DNA of 64,000 nucleotides from Paulinella micropora. Lineage: Eukaryota; Cercozoa; Imbricatea; Euglyphida. A program made the translations under genes and the position numbers. The stretch spans positions 570,894 to 634,893 of the forward strand of contig BJOX01000224.1 in the NCBI GenBank assembly GCA_009731375.1. The letters are read 5' to 3'. The notes under the pieces are model-generated. The model saw nothing but the letters and a program-made list of their open reading frames with translations, was not told the DNA's origin and did not search any database. Shown here one piece after another: positions 43,803 through 55,800 of the stretch (the first letter of the stretch is position 1; each line of letters opens with the position of its first letter).

Positions 43803-46800
43803 CAGACGATTCAGGGGGGAGTGATCAGGGAGACGCTGGAGAGAGAGAGAGAGAGAGAGAGAGAGCAGACGATTCAGGGGGGAGTGATCAGGGAGACGCT
43901 GGAGAGAGAGAGAGCAGACGATTCAGGGGGAAGCGATCAGGGAGACGCTGGCGATGATGATGACCACAAAAACGAAGCGGGCGCTCGCCATGATGGTGAC
44001 GCACAAAATGAAGAACAGGAGGGTTTAGGACAACCCGGGAGCGATCCAGACAGCAGTTCACTTGATTCATCTGACACTGACAGTAGCCAGGAAGCCCACG
44101 TGGTGGGTTGGGGAGACAGGCCCGGACGGATGCACAGACCAACTCCATTCTCGGGCAGGTGTTTGTCACAGACTTCGGCCCCGAAGCGGACCGTATCACG
44201 GTTGCACATGTTGCAGTATGTCTACTGCAACTGATGAAGGACCACCGAGCATCGTATAACTTGATGGACTCTGTTTATTCTTTAGTAACGCAGCTGGTTA
44301 CACCGCCACCGGAAGCTAGTTCTTGGAAAAGAATACGTGGTCTGCTAAAGTGTTCGCAAGCGCCAGTGACGTCGTACCTGAGGTGTTCCAGAGATTGTAG
44401 CGTAACGCGTGTGGAAGATGCGGACGGGGATTGCAAGAACGGGCATCCGCTTCGTCCCGAACGTGTACACGTCGCGGCGCTGCAGCCACAAGTAGAGGCG
44501 TTTGCGGGGACGCGCTCATGGGCAGAGATCACAGCTGCCGTAACACAACACACTATCAGCTCTGCGGGAAGCAGTGCTTTCTGTTGCATCAAATGTTCAC
44601 CTCGGTACCGGGAAAAGGTATTGTCTGCTTGCCCTCCTGGCGTGGTCACTATACCTATACTCTTGGGGTCAGACGGGCTGCCTCTGACACATGGTAAATT
44701 TGGCGCAAACCGCCCTGTATGGCTGAACACACTGCGCAACCTTGCAGTATCTCAAGGGAGCAGAGAGCAGGAGTGGGTCGGCAGCTTGTTGGGGGGCCCG
44801 ACGTTACCGCCAAGTCTGCGAACCAGCTTCGGCCCCGTAAGAAGGCAACTAGCCAACCTCTGCAACCCGTTCCCATGTGTGGATAAAGATGGCGAAGAGC
44901 GAGAATGCAGGGTGGTATTGCTCGGGGTGTCGGGAGACGGGCAAGGCATCAAGAAGCTGTCAGGTTCCACTTGGAACGGGCAGTGGTCCTGCCCGACCTG
45001 CCAAATGCAGTTTGAGACGTTTCTCCGCCGCAGCGTAACACCCGACTTTAGAGTTTTTTTACCTCCAGGTGACGCGCTACGAACAGACGCCCGTTTCGGA
45101 CCACCTTGCACGCTGCCACGCCCGGAACTGAAGACGCATGCTTGGCACGAACGTCACGCAGCAAGGGTGCATGAAGCAAATCAGGCACTCAGGCCTGGCC
45201 AGCGGGCGCGGCACTCACGAGGTCATCACTAGCGTCGTCTTACCCAGCTGCAATCAGAAACGCTTTGGCTAAATCTAGCAATTAATATCTTGCCTGCATT
45301 GAAATTTCCACGCATGCATTGAAGTCACTGCGAAATCTTCAATGCATGCATTGAAATTCCAATGCATTCTGCATTGAAATTTTAATGCATGCATTGAAGT
45401 CATTTCGAAATGACTTCAATGCATGCATTGAAGTCATTTCCAAATTTTTAATGCATGCATTGAAATGTCAATGCACTATGCATTGAAATTTGAATGCATT
45501 CTGCATTGAAATTTCAATGCATGCATTGAAGTCACTTGCAAATTTCCGTGCACTCTTTACTGAAACCGTTGCTGTTATACTGTGCAGGTGTTAAGTTCCG
45601 CGGCGCTTTGAGTGGTGTAGCTGATTTTGACGTCATACGAGACACTTACCCTGACAACATGCACTTGTTATGGAATATGTTCCAGCACCTCATCCAGACC
45701 ACCTGGCTTTGGCAGCCAGGAGTTTTGAAGTCGAAAGGTGTGAATATCCAGCCTTTGCCTCCATTTGTGGCGCGAGATAAGCAAGCTGGTGAATCAGACC
45801 AGGTCTACGCCGCAGCCATCCAGAGGGAGGAAGCCGCTTACCAAGTCCAAGCCAATGCTGTTCAAGCGTGCATGGACTTGTACGCTCTCTTTGGACTCGA
45901 TGAGGATGCAAGGTACGAAGTCTGCCGTCGATTCAAGAGCATCCGAGCACTTCCTCGTCAAATCGGCACAGGTTCCCCGTACAAGAATTTCGGAACTTTC
46001 AACATCGCCAGCGCCCACTTCTTTTTGCAATACTGCAGCTGGATCTATGATGGCGTACCAGGCGGCCATGCACCAGCCCAATTGGAAATTATCAAGAAGA
46101 TGTTCAGTCTTGCCAAGTTAGTCTCGCGAAAAAGTCTGCCATGTCACGTGGATAGGGGCTTGGGAGATTACATAGTTCGACAGGTCCATAACACAAGCAT
46201 ATGGGCATTGAAACTTCAGTGATGCATGAATTTAAGTTTCAATGCGGGCATTGAAATTTCAATGCAGGCATTGAAAATACAATGCATGCATTGAAAATCC
46301 AATGCACCAATTGAAATTTCAATGCATGCATTGATACTACCCTCAGACTCTTTATGCTAACTGTCTTTAAACTCCCTGTTGTAGGTGGTAGAAATTGCGG
46401 CTGGGCTGCCCAAAACAGAGCATTCGTACTGGCTGCACCAGTTCTGTTGTAGAGTTCTTGTGCACATGAGAGATTGGGGCCCTCTACCGGAAGTGCAAGC
46501 TTTTGATCTGGAACACCAAGGAGGAGAACTCAAGAAGCAAGTGCACAATCTGAAGCACTCGGAGGACACTTTCATGAACCGTTGGAGTAATGCGGCACCA
46601 ATGTGGACCTTGCCCAGCTTGCGCCAGGCAAATCTTGACGTCAAGGATAAGCTGATCATGCCAGGCTTCCGTTCCGGCCAGAAGAACCTCAGCTACGCAT
46701 GCAACGTCGAACTCAAAGACGTGGCTAACAACCTGATTTTCAGCCGAGTGCTCTTGCCGAAACCAAGGCATTTCGTGGAGCTGCAGGAGTTTATGGACAG

Positions 46801-47467
46801 CTGCTGGAGGCAGCTACCGGGTTGGCAAGGGTTGGGTCAGCGTCCAGTACTGACCGCAGCAAACATCAAACTAGCAAAGTTTATGAGGTGCAAGGGATTC
46901 CTGATGAGGTCAACCAGGTCTGCAAGGGGTGAGCGCTTTGGGGGTGGCTGCTGCTTTCTCACTGTTGAGAATATCAAGCAGACGTTCCCTCGCCGCTGCT
47001 GGGGAGTTACAGTGGCAGGCAGGTACGCAGCTGCAGTGCACTGGTATGCTCACATTGCGTATAATGGGTACGCGTGTGATTTGGCGAGAGTGGAACTTTT
47101 GCGCGCAAGAAAGCAAGATGATCACTTGTGGGTGGGCGATACATTCCCTGTCCAACCATCCCTGACTTTTGTTCCTGTCAGCTTTCTTGACCTTCCTTGC
47201 ATCGTCGCTCCGGTTCCGAACACACACACACGATTCTATTTCATGGAATTAGATATCAGTGACTATCTGCCACCGGAATTGAAAGAAGAAATCGATCGTC
47301 GTGAAGGAGAAGAAGATGACGAACAGAAAGAAGGCGTCGCAGAGGAAGAGGAAGTTCAAGAATTAGATGAAGAAGATGATGTTCAAGAAGAATTAGAATT
47401 AGAAGAAGAAGAAGAAGACATGTATGATGACAGAAGTGAAGAAGAGGAAGGTGGAAGAAATGTATGA
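43484..47467 (+). CDS. Tnp2/CACTA-like transposase-type gene, four or more exons
   Basis: The exons I propose are 43484-43536, 43601-45221, 45588-46183 and 46385-47467, all with GT-AG borders and matching phases. Exon 2 changes frame near 44095-44110, either a G-run error or a short intron. The protein starts MPPCLKCKNKRR with C-x2-C and R-H-x3-H, a likely zinc finger. It then has a repeat-expanded acidic region, CCIKC, LLGVSGDGQGIKKLSG, WSCPTC, YPDNMHLLWNMFQHL, RALPRQIGTG, and a segment with RDWGPLPEVQAFDLEHQGGE. The D-x-M-H, P-R-x-I and W-G-P-L...G-x-L-K order is like plant/protist Tnp2 and DUF4218 proteins. The C-terminus is a long acidic tail. It may be a CACTA transposase or a domesticated derivative; no terminal CACTA repeats were seen. 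Confidence 0.5.
43737..43960 (+). repeat. Coding minisatellite with (GA)n expansions
   Basis: Four copies of a unit with GCAGACGATTCAGGGGG and GTGATCAGGGAGACGCTGGA are separated by (GA)n runs of different length inside exon 2 of the transposase-like gene. Frame use differs between units, so length changes would alter or break the protein. Confidence 0.85.
45285..45540. repeat. Palindromic satellite filling intron 2 of the transposase-like gene
   Basis: The proposed intron 45222-45587 consists almost only of TTTCAATGCATGCATTGAAA-family repeats. Confidence 0.9.
46215..46340. repeat. Palindromic satellite filling intron 3 of the transposase-like gene
   Basis: The proposed intron 46184-46384 is mostly five or six units of the same 20-bp palindrome family. 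Confidence 0.9.
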
Positions 47468-47599
47468 TGACAGAAATGAAGACGGAGTGGAGCAATGATC
47501 AAAAAAATAAAAAAGTTAATTTACTGACTCGTTAAAAGTGTTATTTACTTACTAGTTTAAGGAGTTCTTGGTATTAAAATGATTACACTGCATTGATAT

Positions 47600-48112
47600 A
47601 CTGTTTATCAATGCATGCACTGAATTACCCATATTAATGCATGCATTGAAAATCAATGCATGCATTGAAAATCAATGCATGCATTGAAAATCAATGCATG
47701 CATTGAAAAAACACATTTCAATGCATGCATTGAAATTGTGATGCATGCATTGAACATCAATGCATGCAGTGAAATACTGCTCCATTGACACTTTAATGCA
47801 TGCATTGAAAATCAATGCATGCATTGATCTGTGCTGCATTGAGATTTGAATGCATACAATGAAAATCAATGCATGCATTGAAACCACATTTCTGTGCTGC
47901 ATTGAAATTTCGATGCATGCATTCGAAATCAATGCATGCATTGAAACACCCATTTCTGTGCTGCATTGACGTTTCAATGCATGCATTGATACACATTTCC
48001 AGTGCATTGAAATGTCAATGCATTTCAATGCATCACGCATTGACGTTTCAATGCATGCATTGAAACTTCAATGCACTGCATTGAAATTTCAATGCATGCA
48101 TTGACATTCCGG
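47600..48112. repeat. Palindromic satellite block downstream of the transposase-like gene
   Basis: About 500 bp of TTTCAATGCATGCATTGAAA-type units is followed by a (CAA)n microsatellite at about 48121-48177. Confidence 0.9.
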
Positions 48113-48204
48113 TGTCATAGTGAACAACAACAACAATTGCATGCGCAACAACAACAACAACAACAACAACAACAACCACTATGAACCCGTTTATTCCTAA
48201 GTCA

Positions 48205-48985
48205 AAAGTCAAGGTATACCTTGAGTTCAAGGTATACCTTGAGTTCAAGGTATACCTTGAATATTTATTAAATTCATTTTCAAGGTTACCCTATGCATAT
48301 GTCTAGTATGTTGGCAATTGCAAGGTTTACCCCCCAAATTTTACGACGATTTAATAAGCAAACGACAATTTTCACTATGTTTCATTTCTAGAGGGCCGAC
48401 CCGGGAGGAAAAAAAAAAAAACTCAAGGTATATCTTGACGCAAAATCCAAGGTATACCTTGAATTTAGCGTCAAGGTATACCTTGACTTTAAATTCAAGG
48501 TATACCTTGGATTTAGCCAAGGTATACCTTGAATTTAAAGTCAAGGTATACCTTGACGCAAATTCAAGTTATACCTTGAATTTGCGTCAAGGTATACCTT
48601 GACTTTAAATTCAAGTTATACCTTGGATTTAGCCAAGGTATACCTTGAATTTAAAGTAAAGGTATACCTTGACGCTAAATTCAAGGTATACCTTGAATTT
48701 TTGCGTCAAGGTATACCTTGACGCAAATTCAAGGTATACCTTGACGCTAAATCCAAGGTATACCTTGAATTTAAGTCAAGGTATACCTTGACGCTAAATC
48801 CAAGGTATACCTTGAATTTAAGTCAAGGTATACCTTGACGCTAAATTCAAGGTATACCTTGAATTTAAAGTCAAGGTATCCTTGACGCTAAGTTCAAGAT
48901 ATGCCTTGACTCTAACTTCAAGGTTTTCTTGATTTAGAAGTCAAGGTATACCTGGAATTTAGAGTCAAGGAATACCTCAGGCTGT
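48205..48985. repeat. Second palindromic satellite, TCAAGGTATACCTTGA
   Basis: More than 25 units of the 16-bp perfect palindrome TCAAGGTATACCTTGA are separated by short AT-rich spacers of about 6-12 bp (variants of ATTTAAAG, CGCTAAAT, CGCAAAT). Units degrade toward the right edge. It is unrelated in sequence to the TTTCAATGCATGCATTGAAA family. Confidence 0.95.
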
Positions 48986-49429
48986 TGCGCATTTCCCAAA
49001 ACTTCTTGGACGGCGGCCTACTACACTTTGCCTTTGCCATAGCAGACGGGGCATTCCCTGCTTCTGTTTCCTTTTCTCCCGAGTTCTCAGACACTTCTAC
49101 GACAACATAACTATGCTTCTTTGTTCTTCGTCCCTTCTTTACGCTTGCTTCTTCACTTTTTCCTTCTCCCTTTTTTTTCTACCTGTTCTTGGCCTCTGCA
49201 CCTGCCAGATTGTGCTTCCTTTCGTCCAGACCAGACAAAATTTTGAAAATAAGTTCGCGACCCCTTACTCTAACCCTAACGCTAACGCTAACCCAAACCC
49301 AAACCTAATCCTAAACCTAACAGTTATTTAGCAGTTTTGTCGTAGCTGCACCGTCACCCCTGACTCTAACCATAACACTAACACAAATCCTAACCTAAAC
49401 CTAAACCATAACCGTTACTTTGCAGTTTT

Positions 49430-49462
<33 letters not shown>

Positions 49463-49798
49463 CGAAGCTCATCTTCCGCCAATCCTGACAGAACAATCAG
49501 TGCTTTTCAAATACTGAGTACTCATACGTGAGGTAGGGAGGGTAGGGAAATAATCCTCTTCTCGTTGGGTAGGCCCGACTATACCACAGACCAGCTGCAT
49601 TGTATGTACTCTAACTAATGCATACTCGCTGTGGATAGAAGGGTAGCCAATCCTGATATTACTTCTAGGAGAGTGTGAGGGTAAGAGTATATGTTTTGAG
49701 TTTGTGTTTTCTTATGTTTCACAAAATAATAGTAGATTTCGTAATTTTATAGGACATGCAGTAACTTACATATTAATTTGCTTTGTTCCAGGGGGAGT
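48986..49798. other. Non-coding; contains degenerate telomere-like repeats
   Basis: CTAACCC/CTAAACC-like repeats lie at 49265-49322 and 49363-49415, and a (GT)n run lies at about 49434-49462. No gene was recognised. The part from 49560 to 49798 leads into a purine tract and a possible LTR. Confidence 0.6.
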
Positions 49799-49981
49799 GT
49801 TGGAGCTATAATCTTAATTAATAGTTCAGGCTCGGACCGGGCAGTATCAGAGTAGCGGTGTCGTTAGAGCCATCACTAGTACGATCCTGCCAGTCAAGTT
49901 ACGCGGTGCGTCCTGTTCGCGCGTTTTCTTCTAGTATTAAAGCCGCTATAATACTGCTTGAAGTGTAGCATTGCTATCACA
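49799..49981 (+). mobile_element. Possible LTR fragment (Ty1/copia-like)
   Basis: GGGGGAG directly followed by TGTTGGAGCTATAATC looks like a polypurine tract next to an LTR start. The segment could end at CTATCACA near 49981. There is no coding sequence or second LTR, so this is tentative. Confidence 0.3.
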
Positions 49982-50398
49982 GGTCATTACATTAATAATA
50001 GCGGTCTAACTTTCATCATAGTAATATTAATAAATTTCAACTTGCTAGTCAAAAAAAGTGAAAAAGTCAAGTTCACTGTAATGATTTGGCAGGTCGTTAA
50101 AGTGCTCAGTCTGATAATATCCTATATATTATGTTTTGCCACTTTCACTGATAAGTTTCTTTCTTCTGGTGCCTTGCCTGCTGATCAAGTTTTTTTTTTT
50201 TTTTTTTTTTTTCAACACAATGAAAGTTTTAAATTTTTCTTTTTTTCCCTGCCACTAACTTAGAATCAAGTTTTAACTTGATTATATATGTTACAATAAT
50301 ATATTAATATCAATGGCACTGTGTTAACTTGAACTCACTGCATTAATAGAAGAATATAAAATCATTTTTTTTTCACTGACTTATTATTGCTATTAATA

Positions 50399-50644
50399 TT
50401 GCTGTTGACATTCAAGACAACAAAAAAAATTGAGTTTTCTGTTTTGGTTGGAATTTCAGTTTTGGTTGAAATTTTGATTTTGGGTGAAAATTTGAATTTG
50501 TCAAATTAACTGCTATTCGTCCGCAAAATATCGTAAATTTTCGCGAAATGTTACCGTTAAATTTGAAAATTTTATCACAAAAATGAAAAACTGTCACAAA
50601 AATGAAAAACTAATTTTTGTTGTTGTCTTGAATGTCAACAGCAA
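50399..50644. mobile_element. 246-bp MITE with TA target-site duplication
   Basis: Terminal inverted repeats of about 33 bp start TTGCTGTTGACATTCAAGAC and match at the other end with about two mismatches. TA flanks both ends (50397-50398 and 50645-50646), as for Tc1/mariner-type non-autonomous elements. The interior (GTAAATTTTCGCGAAATGTT) is repeated in diverged form at about 50755-50830, suggesting an older related copy. Confidence 0.75.
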
Positions 50645-50870
50645 TAACTACATTCAAGTGCCAAACTTGAAAATTGATTTTTCTGTCAGTTTTTCTATTT
50701 TAGATCACTTTTTCGGTTTTAATTAAATTTTTGAGTAAATAAACTACTAAACGCGTACGCAAAAATAACGTAAATTTTAGCGAAATGTTATGGTTAAATT
50801 TGAAAATTAATACAAAAACGAAAACTGTATTATAGTAATTTATTAAAAGTGTCTGCGAAAAAAATAATAA

Positions 50871-51562
50871 TTTTCATAATAAATTAGACAAAATATGTTT
50901 AATGAGACCTGGAACTTGAACACATTTTTCACAGCGGATAGTTCAAGATATACCCACCCTCACGAGAAACAACACAGAAAAGTAGGAAAAGTAACAAGTT
51001 TTATCCGAAGAAAGAGAATCCAACTTAGTTAAGCCAAGGTGGTCCTGTGAAGGTTTTGACGTTTAGCTGTCCGAAAGACTCCGTGTGCTCTCAACCCCGC
51101 ATTCGCACGTGTCCGCCGGGTCGACGATGACAGACCCGGACTGGTTCAAAAATATGGTTATGTACTGATATACTGCTGTAACCGGAACTGCTCAGGCACT
51201 GGAAATAAAGGAAAGTGTCCAAGGAGAGTACGTAAACGTCCATGGACAGTTTCATTTCATCTGAGAGAATGATATACTGTCTCCCGGTACTTGGTCTGAG
51301 CGGTCCGCTGTCTGTTACCGGGTTGTTAACTTGAATTACACCTGAGGCGCGGCGTTGTCGTTGACAATGCTCTGCGCCTGCAGCACCTGCTGAGAAGGCT
51401 TCTGTGCATCCAGCTCAGCCAACAGCTGCACAGTCAATAATAATAATAGTGGTAGGTAGTAGGCAGTAGGGACGGTAGCAGGTAGTAGTAAGAAACACTC
51501 TCAGAGAATCCCACAATTCGTACACGCAAAGAAAAACAAGAGCCGCGAAACACGCACGCACA
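50871..51562. other. No gene recognised; 3' flank of the peroxidase gene
   Basis: This is unique-looking sequence downstream of the minus-strand peroxidase gene, so probably its 3' UTR and intergenic DNA. A short (AAT)n run lies near 51438-51449. Confidence 0.4.
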
Positions 51563-52826
51563 TCATTTGCACATGGCAGAAAAACAGGTGGACAAGGCAA
51601 GGACCCGTCGTCCGAAGGTGCCGTATCCTCCCAGGTTGGTGTTGGAAGAGTAGGTTGAGTAGCTGCTGCCACCGCCGCCGTTGTTACCACCGTAGCTGCC
51701 GCTGTTGCCACCGTAGCTGCCGCTGTTGCCACCGTAGCTGCCGCTGTTTCCACCGTAGCTGCCGCTGTTTCCACCATAGCCACCGCTGTTTCCACCATAG
51801 TTCCCGCCGTTGTTGCCACCATAGCCGCCATTGTTGCCACCATAGCTGCCACTGTTTCCACCATAGCTACCGCCGCTGTTGCCTCCGTAGCTGCCACCTG
51901 TGCGGATTGGTTGGTGATGAAAACAGATGATATCTATGTATGGGGATATGGCGGGGCAGGGAACGGACCGTTGCCGAAGCCAGTGTTGCCTCCGCTCCTG
52001 AACACAACCGATAGATAGACAAGTTTAGAACATGTGCACACATACAACGAATGGGGACTTCAAGCATAAATACAGACTAGGTGAGTACGCAGACAAGGTG
52101 TTGGACAGTGCTGGCCAAGGCGTTGGCAAAGTGTGTATGTGACTGACCAGCCGCTGCTATCGCAGCCTCCGTAGTCGCCTCCGGCCATCGACTAGACATA
52201 TACGTATACAAATAGATATAGACATACATCTACATATCCATAAACATCTACTTCTACGTTTACATCATAATACATAGTACATGATACATACCGCGACAAA
52301 AGAGCTTAGCGAACCATTGGACAGAGCATCTATCTATCAATCCTATCTATCTGACCCAACTGGAGTAGTCGCCCTGTCCCTGTCCTCCGTAGCCGTCATA
52401 GCCAGAGTTGCTGCCTATGCATAACACAGTAGATGAATAGATAAGATAGATAGGTAGACAAGCAGGTGTATAGACGTTGCCAATATTACTGTTGCACACA
52501 ACAATAGGTGTAGATACATGCTGCTTATATAGATAAATGAATAGGTAGGTAGGTACTAGGTAGATAGGGTGTATGCTGGCTTTGCTCAGATATTCGGATG
52601 CAGAAAAGATCGTCCATGCTATGTGTGGCTTTTCTCTCGCACACACACACACACACACCTTCGGGAATGCAGCCAATGCCGTGTCCGTATCTGTCCTGGT
52701 AAAGACCCAGATTCTGCAAACAGCACACACACAAAAATACATACATTCGTGGGCAGACATGAGAGTCTCCAGCAGAACACAGGAAAAGAACAAAATGCGC
52801 TCGTGTTAATAATAATAATAATAGTA

Positions 52827-52879
<53 letters not shown>

Positions 52880-55800
52880 CTTGTGCACCTGCAGTTTGGT
52901 GAAGGCAATGTTGAAGTCGTGCATCCAGGCGTAGTTGTCATGGGCGTACCTGACCACACACATACCAGATGCTTCGAATATAGCCATATGGAATAATAAT
53001 AGTAGTAATGATAATAATAATAATAGTTCAAACTTGGAACATGCAAATCCTCATGTATCACAGGGTTGCGCGGGCGTGCTGGCTGGCAGATGAAGGAAAG
53101 ATTTTACTTACAGTTCCAGGATCGGGTACCAGTAGTTGGTCGGGCACTCATAGTAGTAGCCTAACAGGAAAATACTCAACATGNNNNNNNNNNNNNNNNN
53201 NNNNNNNNNNNNNNNNNNNNNNNNNNNNNNNNNNNNNNNNNNNNNNNNNNNNNNNNNNNNNNNNNNNNNNNTTGCGAGCGCAAGACGCGGAGAGAGAGAG
53301 AGAGATGACTGACCATGGATCTCACAGTAGCCGTCCTGCGCGTAGCAAGCAGACACAACACAACCCAACATATTCGTCACACATGGGAACACAGGAAAGA
53401 ATGTTCTACACTATACTACACGATCACGATTACAATACTATATGATTACTATCGCTATACTCTACTATGCAACAATATTCCTACACTACACAATACGATC
53501 ACCATTACTATACTATGCTAAATACTCATGTACGTTTGTACTAGAAAACGGAGGGGAAGCATGAGGTATGACTTACGCTGATATCCCAGTACATGGCCAT
53601 GTCAGCATACAGATAGGTGCGCCTGCCACGCACACACACAACTCTGTGCTAACTGTTGGTACCAAACGGCTCATATCCGAGGATGGACCAAGTGCAATTT
53701 GTGTGTGTCTCTGTGCGTTGGTTGTTGTGCGGCCTAGGATAAGTTCACGTGTAAAGGACAAGACAGAATGATTCGATTAGCGTGTGCATGTAAAAATGAT
53801 TTTGCATGTAAATGTAGGTGCAGTGTAGGATGTGTTACCAGGGGATGTAGCTGTCGTGTCCGGAGGTGAAGGAGCGACGAGGACCCCAGAAGTAGTCCAC
53901 ATTGTACTGACGGTACCTAGATATATAAATCTATTAGATACATATGTCGGTGTAGATGCAGATAGAAATGTGTGCCTATTTGCTAGGCCCCAGTAGTAGT
54001 CGAGGTGATACCTATGGGATTTAGATGTATACATGCAGATGTAATTAGGACGGGTGCGTCTATTTGCTAGATCTTTAGCTAGCTTGCGAGTTGCAGTTGG
54101 TAGTACGAGTAGTAAAAAGTTTGAGTACTTGAGTATAAAAATGAGGACAGGTGGAGAGTGAGCTTGGGAGGGATACAAGACAAGATGGAGATCTATCTAT
54201 GTGTTTGACCAGTGCATGTAGGGGTCCCACATGAGCCAGTAGTACTCGTTGTCGAAGATTTCGGTGTGGTAGACCCACGGGCCGGCATAGCCCATGTAGC
54301 TGCAGTAGGGAGGGCAGCAACGGCATAACATCAAACCATGGCCCGAGAGTGTGTGTAGAGAGAGAGAGAGAAGGGGGGGGGGGGGGGGGGNNNNNNNNNN
54401 GGAGATGGTGGTAGGTGGATAGAGATATAGATAGACAGGTAGGTTAGATAGTGTGACCGCGACTCCATGCGGCCGACGGTGTGCGCGCCGATCAGCGCCA
54501 ACATGTCGATCTCGGTCAGATCGGCAGTGCTGAAGAAGCTCCTGCAGCGCAGACAAGACAAACCAACCAATACATGCAGCAGAGACAAGCGATTGAGAAC
54601 CAAACAAACACAAACATGTCGATCTCGGTCAGATCAGCAGTGCCGAAGAAGCTCCAGCGCAGACAAGACCAACCAATACATGCAACAAAAAACGATTGAG
54701 AACCAAACAAACAAAAACAACATGCCGGTCTCGGTCAGATCAGCAGTGCTGAAGAAGCGCCTGCGACACAGACAAGACAAACCAAACAAAGCGTGCAACA
54801 ACGACACAACAGCAAAACACACACAAGTGCTGAAAAAGCTCCTGCAGCACAGACAAGACAAACCAGCCAGGTCACGCAACAACGACCAGACCATTAAGAA
54901 AAACATGACAAGAAAAAGTAGCCTGCTGATAGTGTGTGTGTGTGACCAGTAGTAATCGAAGGTGGTGCCATCGGTCTCAGGCATGTTGCCGTAGTAAGGA
55001 TCGTCTGCATTCAACAGCAGAAAATTGATGGTTGTTGTGGTGTGTGTGGTGGAAGCAATTAGGCAAAANNNNNNNNNNNNNNNNNNNNNNNNNNNNNNNN
55101 NNNNNNNNNNNNNNNNNNNNNNNNNNNNNNNNNNNNNNNNNNNNNNNNNNNNNNNNNNNCGTACGGTGTGGGCAGTCGGTGCGACCCCAGTGGAAATACA
55201 GGTTATCGGTGTAACTGCACGGGCACAACATACAAACTGTGCACACTGGACGAGGGGTTATGTAGGCACGGCATGGATGTGCATATGAATGTGAGTGCCG
55301 CGAGTAGGGGTTGCGTCAGTGTTAGCACGAGGTCACGACACAAGATTCGTGTTTGAGTGAAAAAAATTCAAGCCCATGTGAAGCGAAGTGAAAAAAAAGC
55401 TGGGACTCTGCATCTCTCTCCCTCTCTACATACATATAATATATATATATATCTTCTCTTTCTCGCTCGCTCGAGGCACAGGGGTTACTAAGGGGCAGAC
55501 AGCTTGACTGCCATGAAGGAGGCGAAGTGGAACCAGTCAGCCCTATGTTGTGCACCCATACATAGATGCATGGACATATACATACATACTAGATGCACAG
55601 ACATATCCATTCATACATAGATGCATAGACATATGCATGATGCATAGATACATGAATACATGCATAGATCCACACGCCTGACCTGGAGAGCACTGAGTAG
55701 AATCCGTTTTGGTCGTAGGCGTAGTTGAGCTCGTCGATGATGAAGGGCAAGCCGCGGTGCTGCTTGTTGGAGTACTCACAGCCGTCTGTGGGCAAAGCAG

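Noticed and set aside
48205-48985. Resembles a CRISPR array (short repeats with spacers)
   Set aside because: Repeats are only 16 bp, spacers are 6-12 bp and themselves repetitive, the unit is fully palindromic, there are no cas genes, and the context is eukaryotic.
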